From an uncultured Bacteroides sp. (GTDB lineage Bacteria; Bacteroidota; Bacteroidia; Chitinophagales; Chitinophagaceae): a stretch of DNA of 64,000 nt. The stretch is taken from assembly GCA_902168085.1 (NCBI GenBank), contig CABHOP010000022.1:79739-143738 (forward strand), read 5' to 3'. The notes beneath the pieces were generated by a model. That model was not told the origin of the DNA and made no database searches. It saw only the letters and a program-made list of their open reading frames with translations. Of the stretch, positions 1-8,641 are shown in pieces. A program made the position numbers and the translations under genes. Within the stretch, counting starts at the first letter, position 1, and the number at the start of each line of letters is the position of its first letter.

Positions 1-1
1 A

Positions 2-1429
2 ATTGTTAGTGAAGACCCTCGGGTACACGGCAAGGGCGGATTGCTGGATCAGTTTACCAACAAGGACATGCCTCGTATTGCTATCAGTGTAGATATGCTG
101 GATACTGGTATAGACGTAAGAGAGGTGCAGAATCTTGTTTTTGCCAAACAGGTATTTTCTTATACCAAGTTCTGGCAAATGATAGGAAGGGGAACAAGGT
201 TGCTGGAAAAAGATAAAATAAAGCCTTGGTGTACAACCAAAGATGGCTTTCTGATATTAGACTGTTGGGACAATTTCGAATATTTCAAGCTTAATCCTAA
301 AGGCAAAGAATTAAAGCCACAAATACCGTTACCTGTCAGGTTGTTTGGTGTTAGGCTTGATAAGATTGAAAAAGCAATTGAGTTAAAAAATGATGCAATT
401 ACCAGAAAAGAAGCGACAAATCTACAGGCTCAGATTGCACAATTGCCGCAAAATTCTGTTGTTGTAATGGATGCCAAATCTGATTTGCAGCGATTGGATG
501 ACCCAGGGTTTTGGTTGGCATTAAATGATGATAATATAGCGTTTTTGCGAAATGTGGTAAAACCCTTGATGCGAACCATTGTTGGGGTAGACTATAAAGC
601 CATGCGATTTGAGAAGGATATTGTAGAAGTTTCGTTGGCACATCTCAGTAATGACAAAGACAAGTTTGAAGCTTTAAAAGACAGTATTGTTGAAGAAATA
701 GGAGAATTACCGCTGTCTGTGAATATAGTGGCGAATGAGAGAGACATCATACAGCGAAGCCAGACCAATCATTTTTGGTCTGCCATTTCAGAAGAAAGTA
801 TGGATGAGCTTATTGAGAAGCTGGCACCTCTAATGAAGTTTATAGACTCGTTTGTTGCGCCACTGAGCCCTGAAAAGCTAAACCTGAAAGATATTACCAT
901 TGCAAAAGAATATGTAGACTTTGGTCCGCAGCACGAACGGCTGACGGTAGCCAACTACAGACAACTGGTGGAACATAAGATAAATGAAATGGTACTGTCC
1001 AGCCCTATATTGCAAAAAGTAAAACAGGGCGGTGTAATTACCGAACAAGAAGCCGAAATGCTGGCAGAGGAATTGCACCAACAACACCCCCACATAACGA
1101 TAGATCTGCTGCGCAGAGTATACGATAACAGAAAGGCGCAGCTCATTGCCTTTGTAAAACATGTATTAGGTCTCGAAGTACTGGAAACATTTGCAGAAAC
1201 GGTATCAAAAGCTTTCGATAATTTTATAGCCGAACATAGCTATCTGTCTGTAAGGCAACTTGAGTTTCTGAGCCTGCTCAGAAATTTCTTGTTAGAAAAA
1301 GGTTCAGCTACCAAAAAAGACCTTATTAATGCACCTTTTACACGTATTCATCCTGATGGGGTACGTGGTGTATTCTCTCAAAAAGAAATTGAAGAAATAA
1401 TAAGGTTTATTGAAAACATTGCAGCGTAA
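2..1429 (+). CDS. hsdR: Type I restriction enzyme R subunit, C-terminal part (5' end outside window)
   Basis: The reading frame is open through the left edge, so this is the 3' part of a larger gene. The first 60 residues hold the last helicase motifs: a DMLDTGIDV segment and an MIGRGTRL segment (motifs V and VI of superfamily 2 translocases). The remaining 400 residues are the helical C-terminal region that docks on the methylase core. HsdR is the ATP-driven translocase and nuclease of type I restriction; its nuclease domain would lie upstream. It sits directly before an unknown small gene, hsdM and hsdS, all co-oriented. Family assignment is firm; the missing N-terminus prevents judging whether the nuclease is intact. 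Confidence 0.88.
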   Translation: MVSEDPRVHGKGGLLDQFTNKDMPRIAISVDMLDTGIDVREVQNLVFAKQVFSYTKFWQMIGRGTRLLEKDKIKPWCTTKDGFLILDCWDNFEYFKLNPKGKELKPQIPLPVRLFGVRLDKIEKAIELKNDAITRKEATNLQAQIAQLPQNSVVVMDAKSDLQRLDDPGFWLALNDDNIAFLRNVVKPLMRTIVGVDYKAMRFEKDIVEVSLAHLSNDKDKFEALKDSIVEEIGELPLSVNIVANERDIIQRSQTNHFWSAISEESMDELIEKLAPLMKFIDSFVAPLSPEKLNLKDITIAKEYVDFGPQHERLTVANYRQLVEHKINEMVLSSPILQKVKQGGVITEQEAEMLAEELHQQHPHITIDLLRRVYDNRKAQLIAFVKHVLGLEVLETFAETVSKAFDNFIAEHSYLSVRQLEFLSLLRNFLLEKGSATKKDLINAPFTRIHPDGVRGVFSQKEIEEIIRFIENIAA

Positions 1430-1430
1430 T

Positions 1431-1811
1431 ATGCTAAAAGAAATACGTAGTCAACTTATTGAGTTAGCGAGGATGAATGGTACGTGGAGTTATTCAATGC
1501 TAAATGACCAGCTACAACTTGGTCTTAATTTTGACGATATCTCTCATAGAAAGTTAGTTGGCGATTGGCTCGAAGAAATTTCACTGTATGAGCTTGAAAA
1601 AGAACGTCCGTTAATTAGTTCTATGATTGTTCATAAAAGTGGAAAAAAAGAGCAAGGTAATGGATATTACAAATTGTGCGAAAAACTATATATAAGACCG
1701 TGGTTGGAGTTGAAGGAAGACAGGCAATTTGAAAAAGATAGAATAAAAGAATGTTATTCCTTCTGGAAGAACAATGATAATTATAAGAAATACAAAAACG
1801 ATTTTAAATAA
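1431..1811 (+). CDS. Unknown small protein inside type I R-M operon
   Basis: About 126 residues, starting at the ATG one base after the hsdR stop and ending directly against the hsdM ATG, so it is translated as part of the operon. It is charged and Lys/Glu rich with no signal peptide or membrane segment and no motif I recognise. The tight spacing on both sides argues that it is a real gene and functionally tied to the restriction system, for example as a small DNA-binding or specificity accessory protein, but that is inference only. A longer reading frame begins at 1410 inside hsdR; I prefer 1431 because it avoids the overlap. Confidence 0.6.
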   Translation: MLKEIRSQLIELARMNGTWSYSMLNDQLQLGLNFDDISHRKLVGDWLEEISLYELEKERPLISSMIVHKSGKKEQGNGYYKLCEKLYIRPWLELKEDRQFEKDRIKECYSFWKNNDNYKKYKNDFK

Positions 1812-3386
1812 ATGCTTACATCTTCCCTAAAAAGTAAAGTATCATCTCTGTGGGATAAATTCTGGAGTGGCGGTATATCCAACCCCCTCAATGCCATAGA
1901 GCAGATAACCTACCTGCTGTTTATGAAACAGCTGGATGAGAACGATAAAACAAAAGAAAAGAATGCTGCTTTTCTGGAAGAGCGCTTTGAATCTGTTTTT
2001 GACGGAACGTTTCTGCCACCGGGTGCTAAAGAAGGCAGCGAGCTGGATAAGCAAACACTACGCTGGAGCTATTTTAAACGTATGCCTGCAGAGGAAATGC
2101 TGGTATTTGTGCAGTCTTCGGTATTCCCGTTCATCCGCCAGCTGGATGGTGATGAAAACTCTTTCTTTACCAAACACATGGCCAATGCGGTATTTCTGAT
2201 ACCTAAGCCCAGCCTGCTAACAGAAGCCATAAAAACTATAGATGAGATATATGACGAGCTGAAGACCGAAAACAGGTTTATAGATGCGCAGGGTGATTTT
2301 TATGAATACCTCCTCAGCCAGCTGAGTCAGGCGGGTAAAAACGGACAGTTCCGCACGCCTACGCATATTATAGAAATGATAACCGAGCTGGTGCAACCCA
2401 AGCTGGGCGATAAGATAGCAGACCCGGCCTGTGGCTCAGCAGGCTTTCTGCTGGCAGCATACAAATACCTGATTACAGAATTTACCAGCCCGCAGTACCG
2501 GGGAAAAGACGAGAATGGTTTTATACGCGGTACGGTAGCCGATAGGCTGGTGAGCGAAGATGCTAAGAAGATACTGAACGAACAGTCTTTTTACGGCTTT
2601 GATATAGACCCTACCATGATACGCATAGGGCTGATGAACCTGATGATGCACGGCATAGCCAAGCCGAGGATAGACTATATGGATACCCTGAGCAAAAGCT
2701 ATAATGAAGAGAATGTGTATGACATTGTAATGGCCAACCCGCCTTTTACCGGCAGTGTAGACAAGGGCGACCTGAACCCCAACTTCAGCATCAGCACTAC
2801 CAAGAGCGAGCTGCTGTTTGTAGAGCGCATATACGGCATGCTGCGGATAGGTGGCACGGCTGGGGTGGTAGTGCCGCAGGGTGTACTGTTTGGCAGTGCA
2901 AAGGCTTTTGCCGAACTAAGAAAGATATTGATAGATAAGTGCGAACTGAAGGCGGTGATAAATATGCCGAGTGGTGTGTTTAAACCCTATGCAGGTGTAG
3001 CAACTGCCATACTGGTATTTACCAAAGGGGGCGAAACTACCAATGTATGGTACTACGATATGGAAAGCGACGGACGCAGCCTGGATGATAAACGCAACGA
3101 GCTGCGCCTGCCCGATGGAGAACGCGACTACGGAGACCTGCACAAAATAATAGCAGCCTACCATAGCCGCGATGTGATAAACGAAACAGACCGCAAAGCC
3201 AAACACTTTTTTGTGCCTAGGGCAGAAATAGCTAATAATGATTATGACCTGAGCATAAACAAGTATAAAGAAGAAGTGTATGAAGAGGTGGTTTATGAAA
3301 GTCCTAAAGTTATCATGCAAAGGCTAAAAGAAATTGAAGGACACATTAATACTGGAATATTTGAACTTGATGAAATAGTAAAATGA
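1812..3386 (+). CDS. hsdM: Type I restriction-modification DNA methyltransferase subunit M
   Basis: A 524-residue N6-adenine methylase. The S-adenosylmethionine motif DPACGSAGF lies near residues 204-212 and the catalytic NPPF motif near 309-312, in the order typical of gamma-class type I methylases. The N-terminal 170 residues match the helical HsdM_N region. It modifies the target adenine together with HsdS and, with HsdR, forms the restriction complex. Its stop overlaps the hsdS start by four bases (ATGA), indicating translational coupling. Base composition is less AT rich than the ATPase and HNH genes downstream. Confidence 0.95.
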   Translation: MLTSSLKSKVSSLWDKFWSGGISNPLNAIEQITYLLFMKQLDENDKTKEKNAAFLEERFESVFDGTFLPPGAKEGSELDKQTLRWSYFKRMPAEEMLVFVQSSVFPFIRQLDGDENSFFTKHMANAVFLIPKPSLLTEAIKTIDEIYDELKTENRFIDAQGDFYEYLLSQLSQAGKNGQFRTPTHIIEMITELVQPKLGDKIADPACGSAGFLLAAYKYLITEFTSPQYRGKDENGFIRGTVADRLVSEDAKKILNEQSFYGFDIDPTMIRIGLMNLMMHGIAKPRIDYMDTLSKSYNEENVYDIVMANPPFTGSVDKGDLNPNFSISTTKSELLFVERIYGMLRIGGTAGVVVPQGVLFGSAKAFAELRKILIDKCELKAVINMPSGVFKPYAGVATAILVFTKGGETTNVWYYDMESDGRSLDDKRNELRLPDGERDYGDLHKIIAAYHSRDVINETDRKAKHFFVPRAEIANNDYDLSINKYKEEVYEEVVYESPKVIMQRLKEIEGHINTGIFELDEIVK

Positions 3387-5164
3387 GGTTAGAAAGATTA
3401 GATAAAATTGCTGAAATAATTGCTGGACAATCTCCTCCATCAGAAACCTATAATAAAGAAGGTATAGGACTGCCATTTTTTCAAGGTAAAGCTGATTATG
3501 GTGAAATGTATCCCAAGGTTAGGTATTGGTGTAGCATACCAACAAAACTTTCGTATCCTCATGATATATTAATATCTGTTAGGGCGCCAGTAGGGCCGGT
3601 TAATATTAATAATGTTAAAGCATGTATTGGGCGAGGTTTAAGTGCAATACGTCCTATGTCTGAGAATCAGACTTTGTATATATATTACTATTTAAAAGCA
3701 ATCGAAAGCGACATTGCACGACTTGGCGTTGGTTCAACTTTTACTGCTATTACACAAAAAGATTTGTCAGGAATAAAGATACCAATACCTGAAGATGTTA
3801 ATGACCAAAAACGCATATCCACAATACTTAGCAAAGCTGAAAAGCTGATAGCACAACGCAAGGAAACCATAAAGCTGCTGGATGAGTTTTTGAAATCTGT
3901 GTTTCTGGATATGTTTGGCGACCCTGTGAGAAATGAGAAGGGATGGGAGAAATATAATGGAGAGCAATATAGTTTAAAAATATCAGTTGGTGTTGTTATC
4001 AAACCAGCTTCATATTATGTAGATAAAGGGGTTATTGCCTTAAGGTCATTGAACATAAAGCCGAATAAAATTCTTTTGAACGATATCGTATATTTTTCGG
4101 AAGAGGCTCATTTAAATGTATTATCCAAGTCAAGATTAAAAGAAGGAGATGTTGTAATTGTTAGAACAGGAGCAACCGGCACTGCTGCAGTAGTAACTAA
4201 AGAACTAAATGATGTTAACTGTATTGACTTAATAATTGTAAGGCCAGATATAACAATAGTTAATCCATTATACTTATCATGGTTCTTTAATTCCGATAGG
4301 GGTAAGCAAATTGTGTTTTCTAAGGAAGTTGGTGGAATACAAAAGCATTTTAACATTGGCGAAATAAAGAAGTTAGCAATACCAATTCCCTATATCGGAT
4401 TGCAAAACAAATTCGCTTCAATTGTAGAAAAAGCAGAAATTCTTAAACAACAGTACAATTCCAGCCTGCAAGAGTTGAAGAATCTGTATGGCTCGCTCAG
4501 CCAGCGTGCATTCAAGGGCGAGCTAGACCTGAGTAAAGTACCCATAGAAGAAGAGCCCAACAATTTCTCTGGCCCCGCCCCCGAAGAAGATAAAAGATAC
4601 GGAAACCCTTTTGAGGATATGGAATTGCCGAAAGAGGGATTGATTGGCAGGGATGAAATAGAAAAATTGTTAGGACGAGGGCAGGAGGAAATACAAGAAT
4701 CTGTCAAAGGGAGTTTGGCACCGATTGAAAAAGTTGAAAAGTCCGACCAGAAATATGATGTCTTACCTGAAAAAACATATTCTTATGTTCCGAACAATGA
4801 TTGGGATATATATAATGATTTAGAGCTTGCCAATATTGTAAAAACAAAATTTAGTGGACTAGAATTTAACGCTGAGATGTTAATTGATTATTTGACTAAT
4901 CATCAAAGACTGAGCATTAACTATTTTAATTCAGAGGAACTTAAGAATGAGAAATTAACTAAAAGTAAGCGAGATTTTAAAAGTTGGTTATTTGATTGTA
5001 TTAGTAATAAAAATGCAGAACTGAAACTTGAACAGTTTTATCATGACGAATACAGGTCAGAAAAGCAGTTGTTACTTCCATCGGATTATGAGGAAAAAAG
5101 AAGCCAGCAGAAGCAAAATGATGGAAGTGAGTTTTCAGGAATTTATTTTAGAATAGTACCATGA
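3383..5164 (+). CDS. hsdS: Type I R-M specificity subunit S with long C-terminal extension
   Basis: 593 residues. Residues about 1-145 and 190-370 are two target-recognition domains, each followed by a helical conserved spacer (near 145-185 and 370-410), the classical HsdS layout that reads a bipartite DNA site. After the second spacer (around ELDLSKVP, near residue 393) there are a further 190 residues, whereas ordinary HsdS proteins end near 400-460. The tail has an acidic linker and a folded-looking basic end with no motif I can name. The start overlaps hsdM by four bases and the stop overlaps the ATPase start by four bases, so methylase, specificity subunit and ATPase are probably made in step. 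Confidence 0.92.
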   Translation: MRLERLDKIAEIIAGQSPPSETYNKEGIGLPFFQGKADYGEMYPKVRYWCSIPTKLSYPHDILISVRAPVGPVNINNVKACIGRGLSAIRPMSENQTLYIYYYLKAIESDIARLGVGSTFTAITQKDLSGIKIPIPEDVNDQKRISTILSKAEKLIAQRKETIKLLDEFLKSVFLDMFGDPVRNEKGWEKYNGEQYSLKISVGVVIKPASYYVDKGVIALRSLNIKPNKILLNDIVYFSEEAHLNVLSKSRLKEGDVVIVRTGATGTAAVVTKELNDVNCIDLIIVRPDITIVNPLYLSWFFNSDRGKQIVFSKEVGGIQKHFNIGEIKKLAIPIPYIGLQNKFASIVEKAEILKQQYNSSLQELKNLYGSLSQRAFKGELDLSKVPIEEEPNNFSGPAPEEDKRYGNPFEDMELPKEGLIGRDEIEKLLGRGQEEIQESVKGSLAPIEKVEKSDQKYDVLPEKTYSYVPNNDWDIYNDLELANIVKTKFSGLEFNAEMLIDYLTNHQRLSINYFNSEELKNEKLTKSKRDFKSWLFDCISNKNAELKLEQFYHDEYRSEKQLLLPSDYEEKRSQQKQNDGSEFSGIYFRIVP

Positions 5165-6801
5165 AACTATTATCACTAAAAGTATTAGGGAATGATTTCA
5201 GAAGCATCAATGCTGGTAAGAAGTATGAATTTGATTTTGGAGAAGTAGCAGATAGGTTGTCGCCAAAATGTTTTGTGGGTTTAAATGGTAGTGGTAAGTC
5301 GAATCTTTTGGAGTTATTAGCCGAGTTGTTCTTCTACTTAGATGGGATGCATCTTAAATTTAAAAGTAAAGCCTTTGATGCTAAAGCACAATTTGGATTC
5401 GAAATTGAATATCTGCTTCCATTTACATATAATATTCCTGGAATAAAATTTGACGGAAAATTCTCGTTTGGTGATAAATATGTGCAGGTAAGAGTAGCCA
5501 AGCCTGTAGGGGAGGCGCCTTGCTATCATGTTAAACCATACGGGCGAAGTAGGTATATTAAGGTAGATGAGAATACACAATTGTTATTGCCTAAAAGGGT
5601 AATCGCATATACTTCAGGGGGGAATGAGCTGCTTAGTAATGCATTTTATAAAATGCGTTATCATTATTTCAACGAGTACGAAAAAATGAAAGATGACGGA
5701 GTAGAATATGCGCTGGATGATAGTAGAATGTACTTTCTGGATAATAACACCAATGCATTTATCAGCATTGCCAATCTCTTGTTAGGCGAAGATGATAAAC
5801 TTGGACATATTGAAAAACTCTCAGGTTTACGTGATTTGCGTTCATTTAGAATCACCATCAGATATAGAAATTATGCAAGAAATGAAGTGAAGTTCCCGAA
5901 AAGATCCCTAATCCCTATAGACAGACTAAAGCAATGTGCTACATCTTGGTATTTAAAAGGTGAGGGTATAAACCGAGTACTAACGATGGATTATTGGGTT
6001 GATAATGCAACAAAAGAAGCATTTAAAAATACATTTACTACACCATTTGAATTGTTTAAAGCATTCTACGAATTAGATATGCTTAACGTGAATATGGTTC
6101 CTGTTGCTACCCGTGAATTAGCATTAAATCCGCCAAAGTGGTTGAATTTATCAGATGAAATACCATCTTCTGATCCATCAAAACGTGTTTTTCGAATAGA
6201 TAAGATTAATGTGCTAAAGAAAAATTCCAGAAAAGAACTTAAGTATAAAAGTTTGTCAGATGGAGAGCACCAATTTTTGCAGGTAGTAGGAGCAGTTATG
6301 ATGATGGAAGAAGATAATAATGTTTTCTTATTGGACGAACCTGAAACTCATTATAATCCTCTCTGGCGTTCTCGATTGATTAGTACATTAAATAAAGTAA
6401 GTGTGAAAAATTTTGATGAGGTAGGTAAAGGGATACGAAGTCAGGAGATAATTATAACTACGCATTCACCATTTTTGTTGTCAGACTGTAATAGGAGTGA
6501 TGTTTATATAGCAACTCGAAATAGAGGTAAGCTTACAATAGAACACCCTAACTTTGAAACGTTTGGAGCATCAGTTGGTCAGTTGATGGATTGTTTGTTT
6601 ATGGAAGAACCTCAAAGTATTGCACAAATGGCCAAAGACGAGCTTGATAGAATACGAAAGGGCATTGCTAAGGCAAAAACAGTCAAAGCGCTTGAGAATG
6701 CTGTGAATAGTTTATCTAATCTCGGAAACTCATTGGAAAAGTTAGACGTGATGTATTTGTTGAGGACAAAAGATGTAAAACTCAGAAAAAACAATGTCTA
6801 A
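5161..6801 (+). CDS. Restriction-system-associated AAA/ABC-type ATPase
   Basis: 546 residues with a Walker A GLNGSGKSN near residues 40-48, an ABC-like signature LSDGEHQF near 364-371, a Walker B FLLDEPETH near 387-395 and a THSPF switch histidine near 433. This is the layout of the OLD/PtuA-like SMC-ATPase group used by many phage-defence systems. It starts inside the hsdS stop (ATGA overlap) and is followed 16 bases later by an HNH-nuclease gene, an arrangement like the Septu PtuA-PtuB pair but attached to a type I R-M operon. A role in defence is inferred from context; the substrate and trigger are not visible. Confidence 0.85.
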   Translation: MKLLSLKVLGNDFRSINAGKKYEFDFGEVADRLSPKCFVGLNGSGKSNLLELLAELFFYLDGMHLKFKSKAFDAKAQFGFEIEYLLPFTYNIPGIKFDGKFSFGDKYVQVRVAKPVGEAPCYHVKPYGRSRYIKVDENTQLLLPKRVIAYTSGGNELLSNAFYKMRYHYFNEYEKMKDDGVEYALDDSRMYFLDNNTNAFISIANLLLGEDDKLGHIEKLSGLRDLRSFRITIRYRNYARNEVKFPKRSLIPIDRLKQCATSWYLKGEGINRVLTMDYWVDNATKEAFKNTFTTPFELFKAFYELDMLNVNMVPVATRELALNPPKWLNLSDEIPSSDPSKRVFRIDKINVLKKNSRKELKYKSLSDGEHQFLQVVGAVMMMEEDNNVFLLDEPETHYNPLWRSRLISTLNKVSVKNFDEVGKGIRSQEIIITTHSPFLLSDCNRSDVYIATRNRGKLTIEHPNFETFGASVGQLMDCLFMEEPQSIAQMAKDELDRIRKGIAKAKTVKALENAVNSLSNLGNSLEKLDVMYLLRTKDVKLRKNNV

Positions 6802-6817
6802 CTAAAAGAGGTAGGCT

Positions 6818-7886
6818 ATGATAAAACCGTATGTTTACATCACGCATTCCATTCAGGGGTTTCATGAAGATATCATGGCATTTATGCTCAATGTTCTGCG
6901 TACTAATGTAGCAGCATATGATAGGCAAACTTTACCCGGAAAACTAAAAGATAATATTCAAAAGAAAAGGAACGAAATTTGAAAAATATCTTAGTGAAAT
7001 AGTAGTCGAATTCAATAAACTAAGTATTGAACAAAGGAGTGCTTTATCGGATGTCGTCGAGAACAATAATAGGGTTGAAGATTTATGCTCGAATAGAAAA
7101 CATGCCACATTATATACATCCGTTGTACCAGCATCCCTCTCAAGTTTTTTGAACAACTTTTATTGTTTTTTGTGGGATGAGGCATATGACTATGATGGCG
7201 TTGTTGAGCAATATGGTACATTGAAAGACCATCATGAAAAATTTAAAGCAGGGCAAAAAATAAAAATATGTCCAATGTGTGGCATATCCCGATTAAAACC
7301 GTCTGGATTAAAGGCTCGAGATGCATATGATCATTACTTAGCTAAATCGCTATACCCTTTTAATCCCATCAATACGTATAATCTTGTGCCTACTTGTCAT
7401 GAATGCAATAGTGATTTTAAGGGAGCAGACGATATTTTATTAAAAGCTGATGGTACAAGAAGTGCAGCTTTTTATCCATATTCCACCGAAACGTATAATC
7501 TCGTTTTACGTTATGAAATACGACATAGGTCAAATAAAGCATTGTTTATTCATAATAAAGACTGGAAGCCAAAAATTCTTTGCAATGAAAATGACGATGA
7601 AAGAGTTCGTGCTTGGACAAAGACATATGGTATTGAGCATAGGTATCATGAATATACAAATGACTCAGAACTTGTTTGGCTCAAAGCAATAGTCAAGAAC
7701 TACAAAATTGCAAAACGTCGTCTTACACCATTTGACCAATTTAAACAAGATTATATGGACCAATACGATTCAATCCTATCAGGTCCAATGGATATATTAG
7801 AGAAAGCCTACGCTGAATACATTTTGTCTCTAGATGAGATACAAGAAACATTAGACTCTTTTTTAGATAATGGAGTGCCTGAATAA
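6818..7886 (+). CDS. HNH-type endonuclease, interrupted by a frameshift near 6965-6968
   Basis: The intact 3' frame (open from 6948 to 7886) carries a zinc-finger nuclease core: CPMCG, then a DHYLAKS segment, then LVP-C-x2-CN, the typical layout of HNH enzymes with a treble-clef zinc site. No good ATG lies near the 5' end of that frame. An ATG at 6818, with a purine-rich upstream stretch and 16 bases after the ATPase stop, opens a 54-codon frame that stops at 6980. Dropping one A from the AAAA run at 6965-6968 joins both frames into one protein of about 355 residues with a smooth helical N-terminus. So the gene is either truly broken, a +1 programmed shift, or an assembly error. Likely PtuB-like effector partner of the preceding ATPase (inference). 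Confidence 0.72.
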
Positions 7887-7923
7887 CCAAATTCGTCCCA
7901 AATTGGTCCGAAATATAAAAGTA

Positions 7924-7956
7924 AAAACCTCAGAACCCTTGCGGGACTGAGGTTTT
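7924..7956. terminator. Bidirectional intrinsic terminator
   Basis: A perfect 10-bp inverted repeat (AAAACCTCAG / CTGAGGTTTT) with a 13-base loop, giving A-run and T-run on both sides. It sits between the converging defence operon and the tRNA-Leu/hscB operon and can end both. Confidence 0.8.
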
Positions 7957-7971
7957 GTTGTGTGGTTTTAG

Positions 7972-8055
7972 TGCCCAGAACAGGAATCGAACCTGCACTC
8001 CATTGCTGAAACCAGATTTTGAGTCTAGCGCGTCTACCAATTCCGCCATCTGGGC
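7972..8055 (-). tRNA. tRNA-Leu (anticodon CAA)
   Basis: On the minus strand the sequence starts GCCCAGATGGCGGAATTGG and folds as a class II tRNA: a 7-bp acceptor stem (GCCCAGA/TCTGGGC), D-arm with GG, anticodon loop CTCAAAA on a 5-bp stem giving CAA, a long variable arm (GGTTTCAGCAATGGAGT region) and a T-arm with GGTTCGATTCC. The discriminator is A and no CCA is encoded. Its 5' end is only 9 bases after the hscB-like stop, so it is probably processed from the same transcript. Its 3' end faces the defence island. Confidence 0.95.
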
Positions 8056-8064
8056 GTTTTGTCA

Positions 8065-8595
8065 TCAATGGGTTGCAAATGTATTTATTCTTTGCTGAAT
8101 ACGCAACAAGTATTTTCGACGAAAGTAGTAGTCTTTTATCTGCAATAGCAATTCTTTAGATGTATCTCCGCCTTCAAAGCGTTGCAGCAATGGTGCTGCT
8201 GCTGCAGCCCACGCCTGTTGCTGGTTTTGCATCATTTGTATGGCCTGTTGCTGCATGCTTTCATTTCCCGGTTCCATCTCGTATTCACTTACTGCTTCAT
8301 TCAGTTCCATCATTTCCATCAGGAAGCCGGGCGGCAGGTTATACTTCTCTTCTTCCTCCAGCAGCCCGTTCAGCTTCAGTATATAAGCCATAGTAGCATC
8401 CGCATTGTTCAGCACTTTGTAAGCATCATTATTCAATGCCGCCATGCGCAGTGCAGTAGCCCTTTCTTCTGCATCTGCCATTGTATATCTGTCGGGATGA
8501 TATTGGCGACTCAGTTCGTAATATTTCTTTTTTACGGCAGCTGCATCTGGCGTAAAACTCACAGGTATATCGTATAGTTCAAAATAGTTATTCAT
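8065..8595 (-). CDS. hscB: HscB-like J-domain Fe-S co-chaperone
   Basis: 176 residues. The N-terminus is a J-domain with HPD at residues 33-35 and the pattern NNYFELYDIPVSF, typical of HscB; the C-terminal half is the helical domain that binds the scaffold protein IscU, with the usual GFLMEMMEL segment. HscB delivers the IscU scaffold to the Hsp70 HscA and stimulates its ATPase during iron-sulfur cluster transfer. It is divergent from the dehydrogenase gene at 8642 with only about 45 bases between starts, and is followed closely by tRNA-Leu. No hscA or iscU is present in this window. Confidence 0.85.
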   Translation of the reverse strand: MNNYFELYDIPVSFTPDAAAVKKKYYELSRQYHPDRYTMADAEERATALRMAALNNDAYKVLNNADATMAYILKLNGLLEEEEKYNLPPGFLMEMMELNEAVSEYEMEPGNESMQQQAIQMMQNQQQAWAAAAAPLLQRFEGGDTSKELLLQIKDYYFRRKYLLRIQQRINTFATH

Positions 8596-8641
8596 GCGTC
8601 AAAAACTGGTGCGTTATATTTGCCGTGTAAAAGTACACAAC

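Noticed and set aside
878..1162. 94-codon frame opposite hsdR
   Set aside because: Antisense shadow with no family features.
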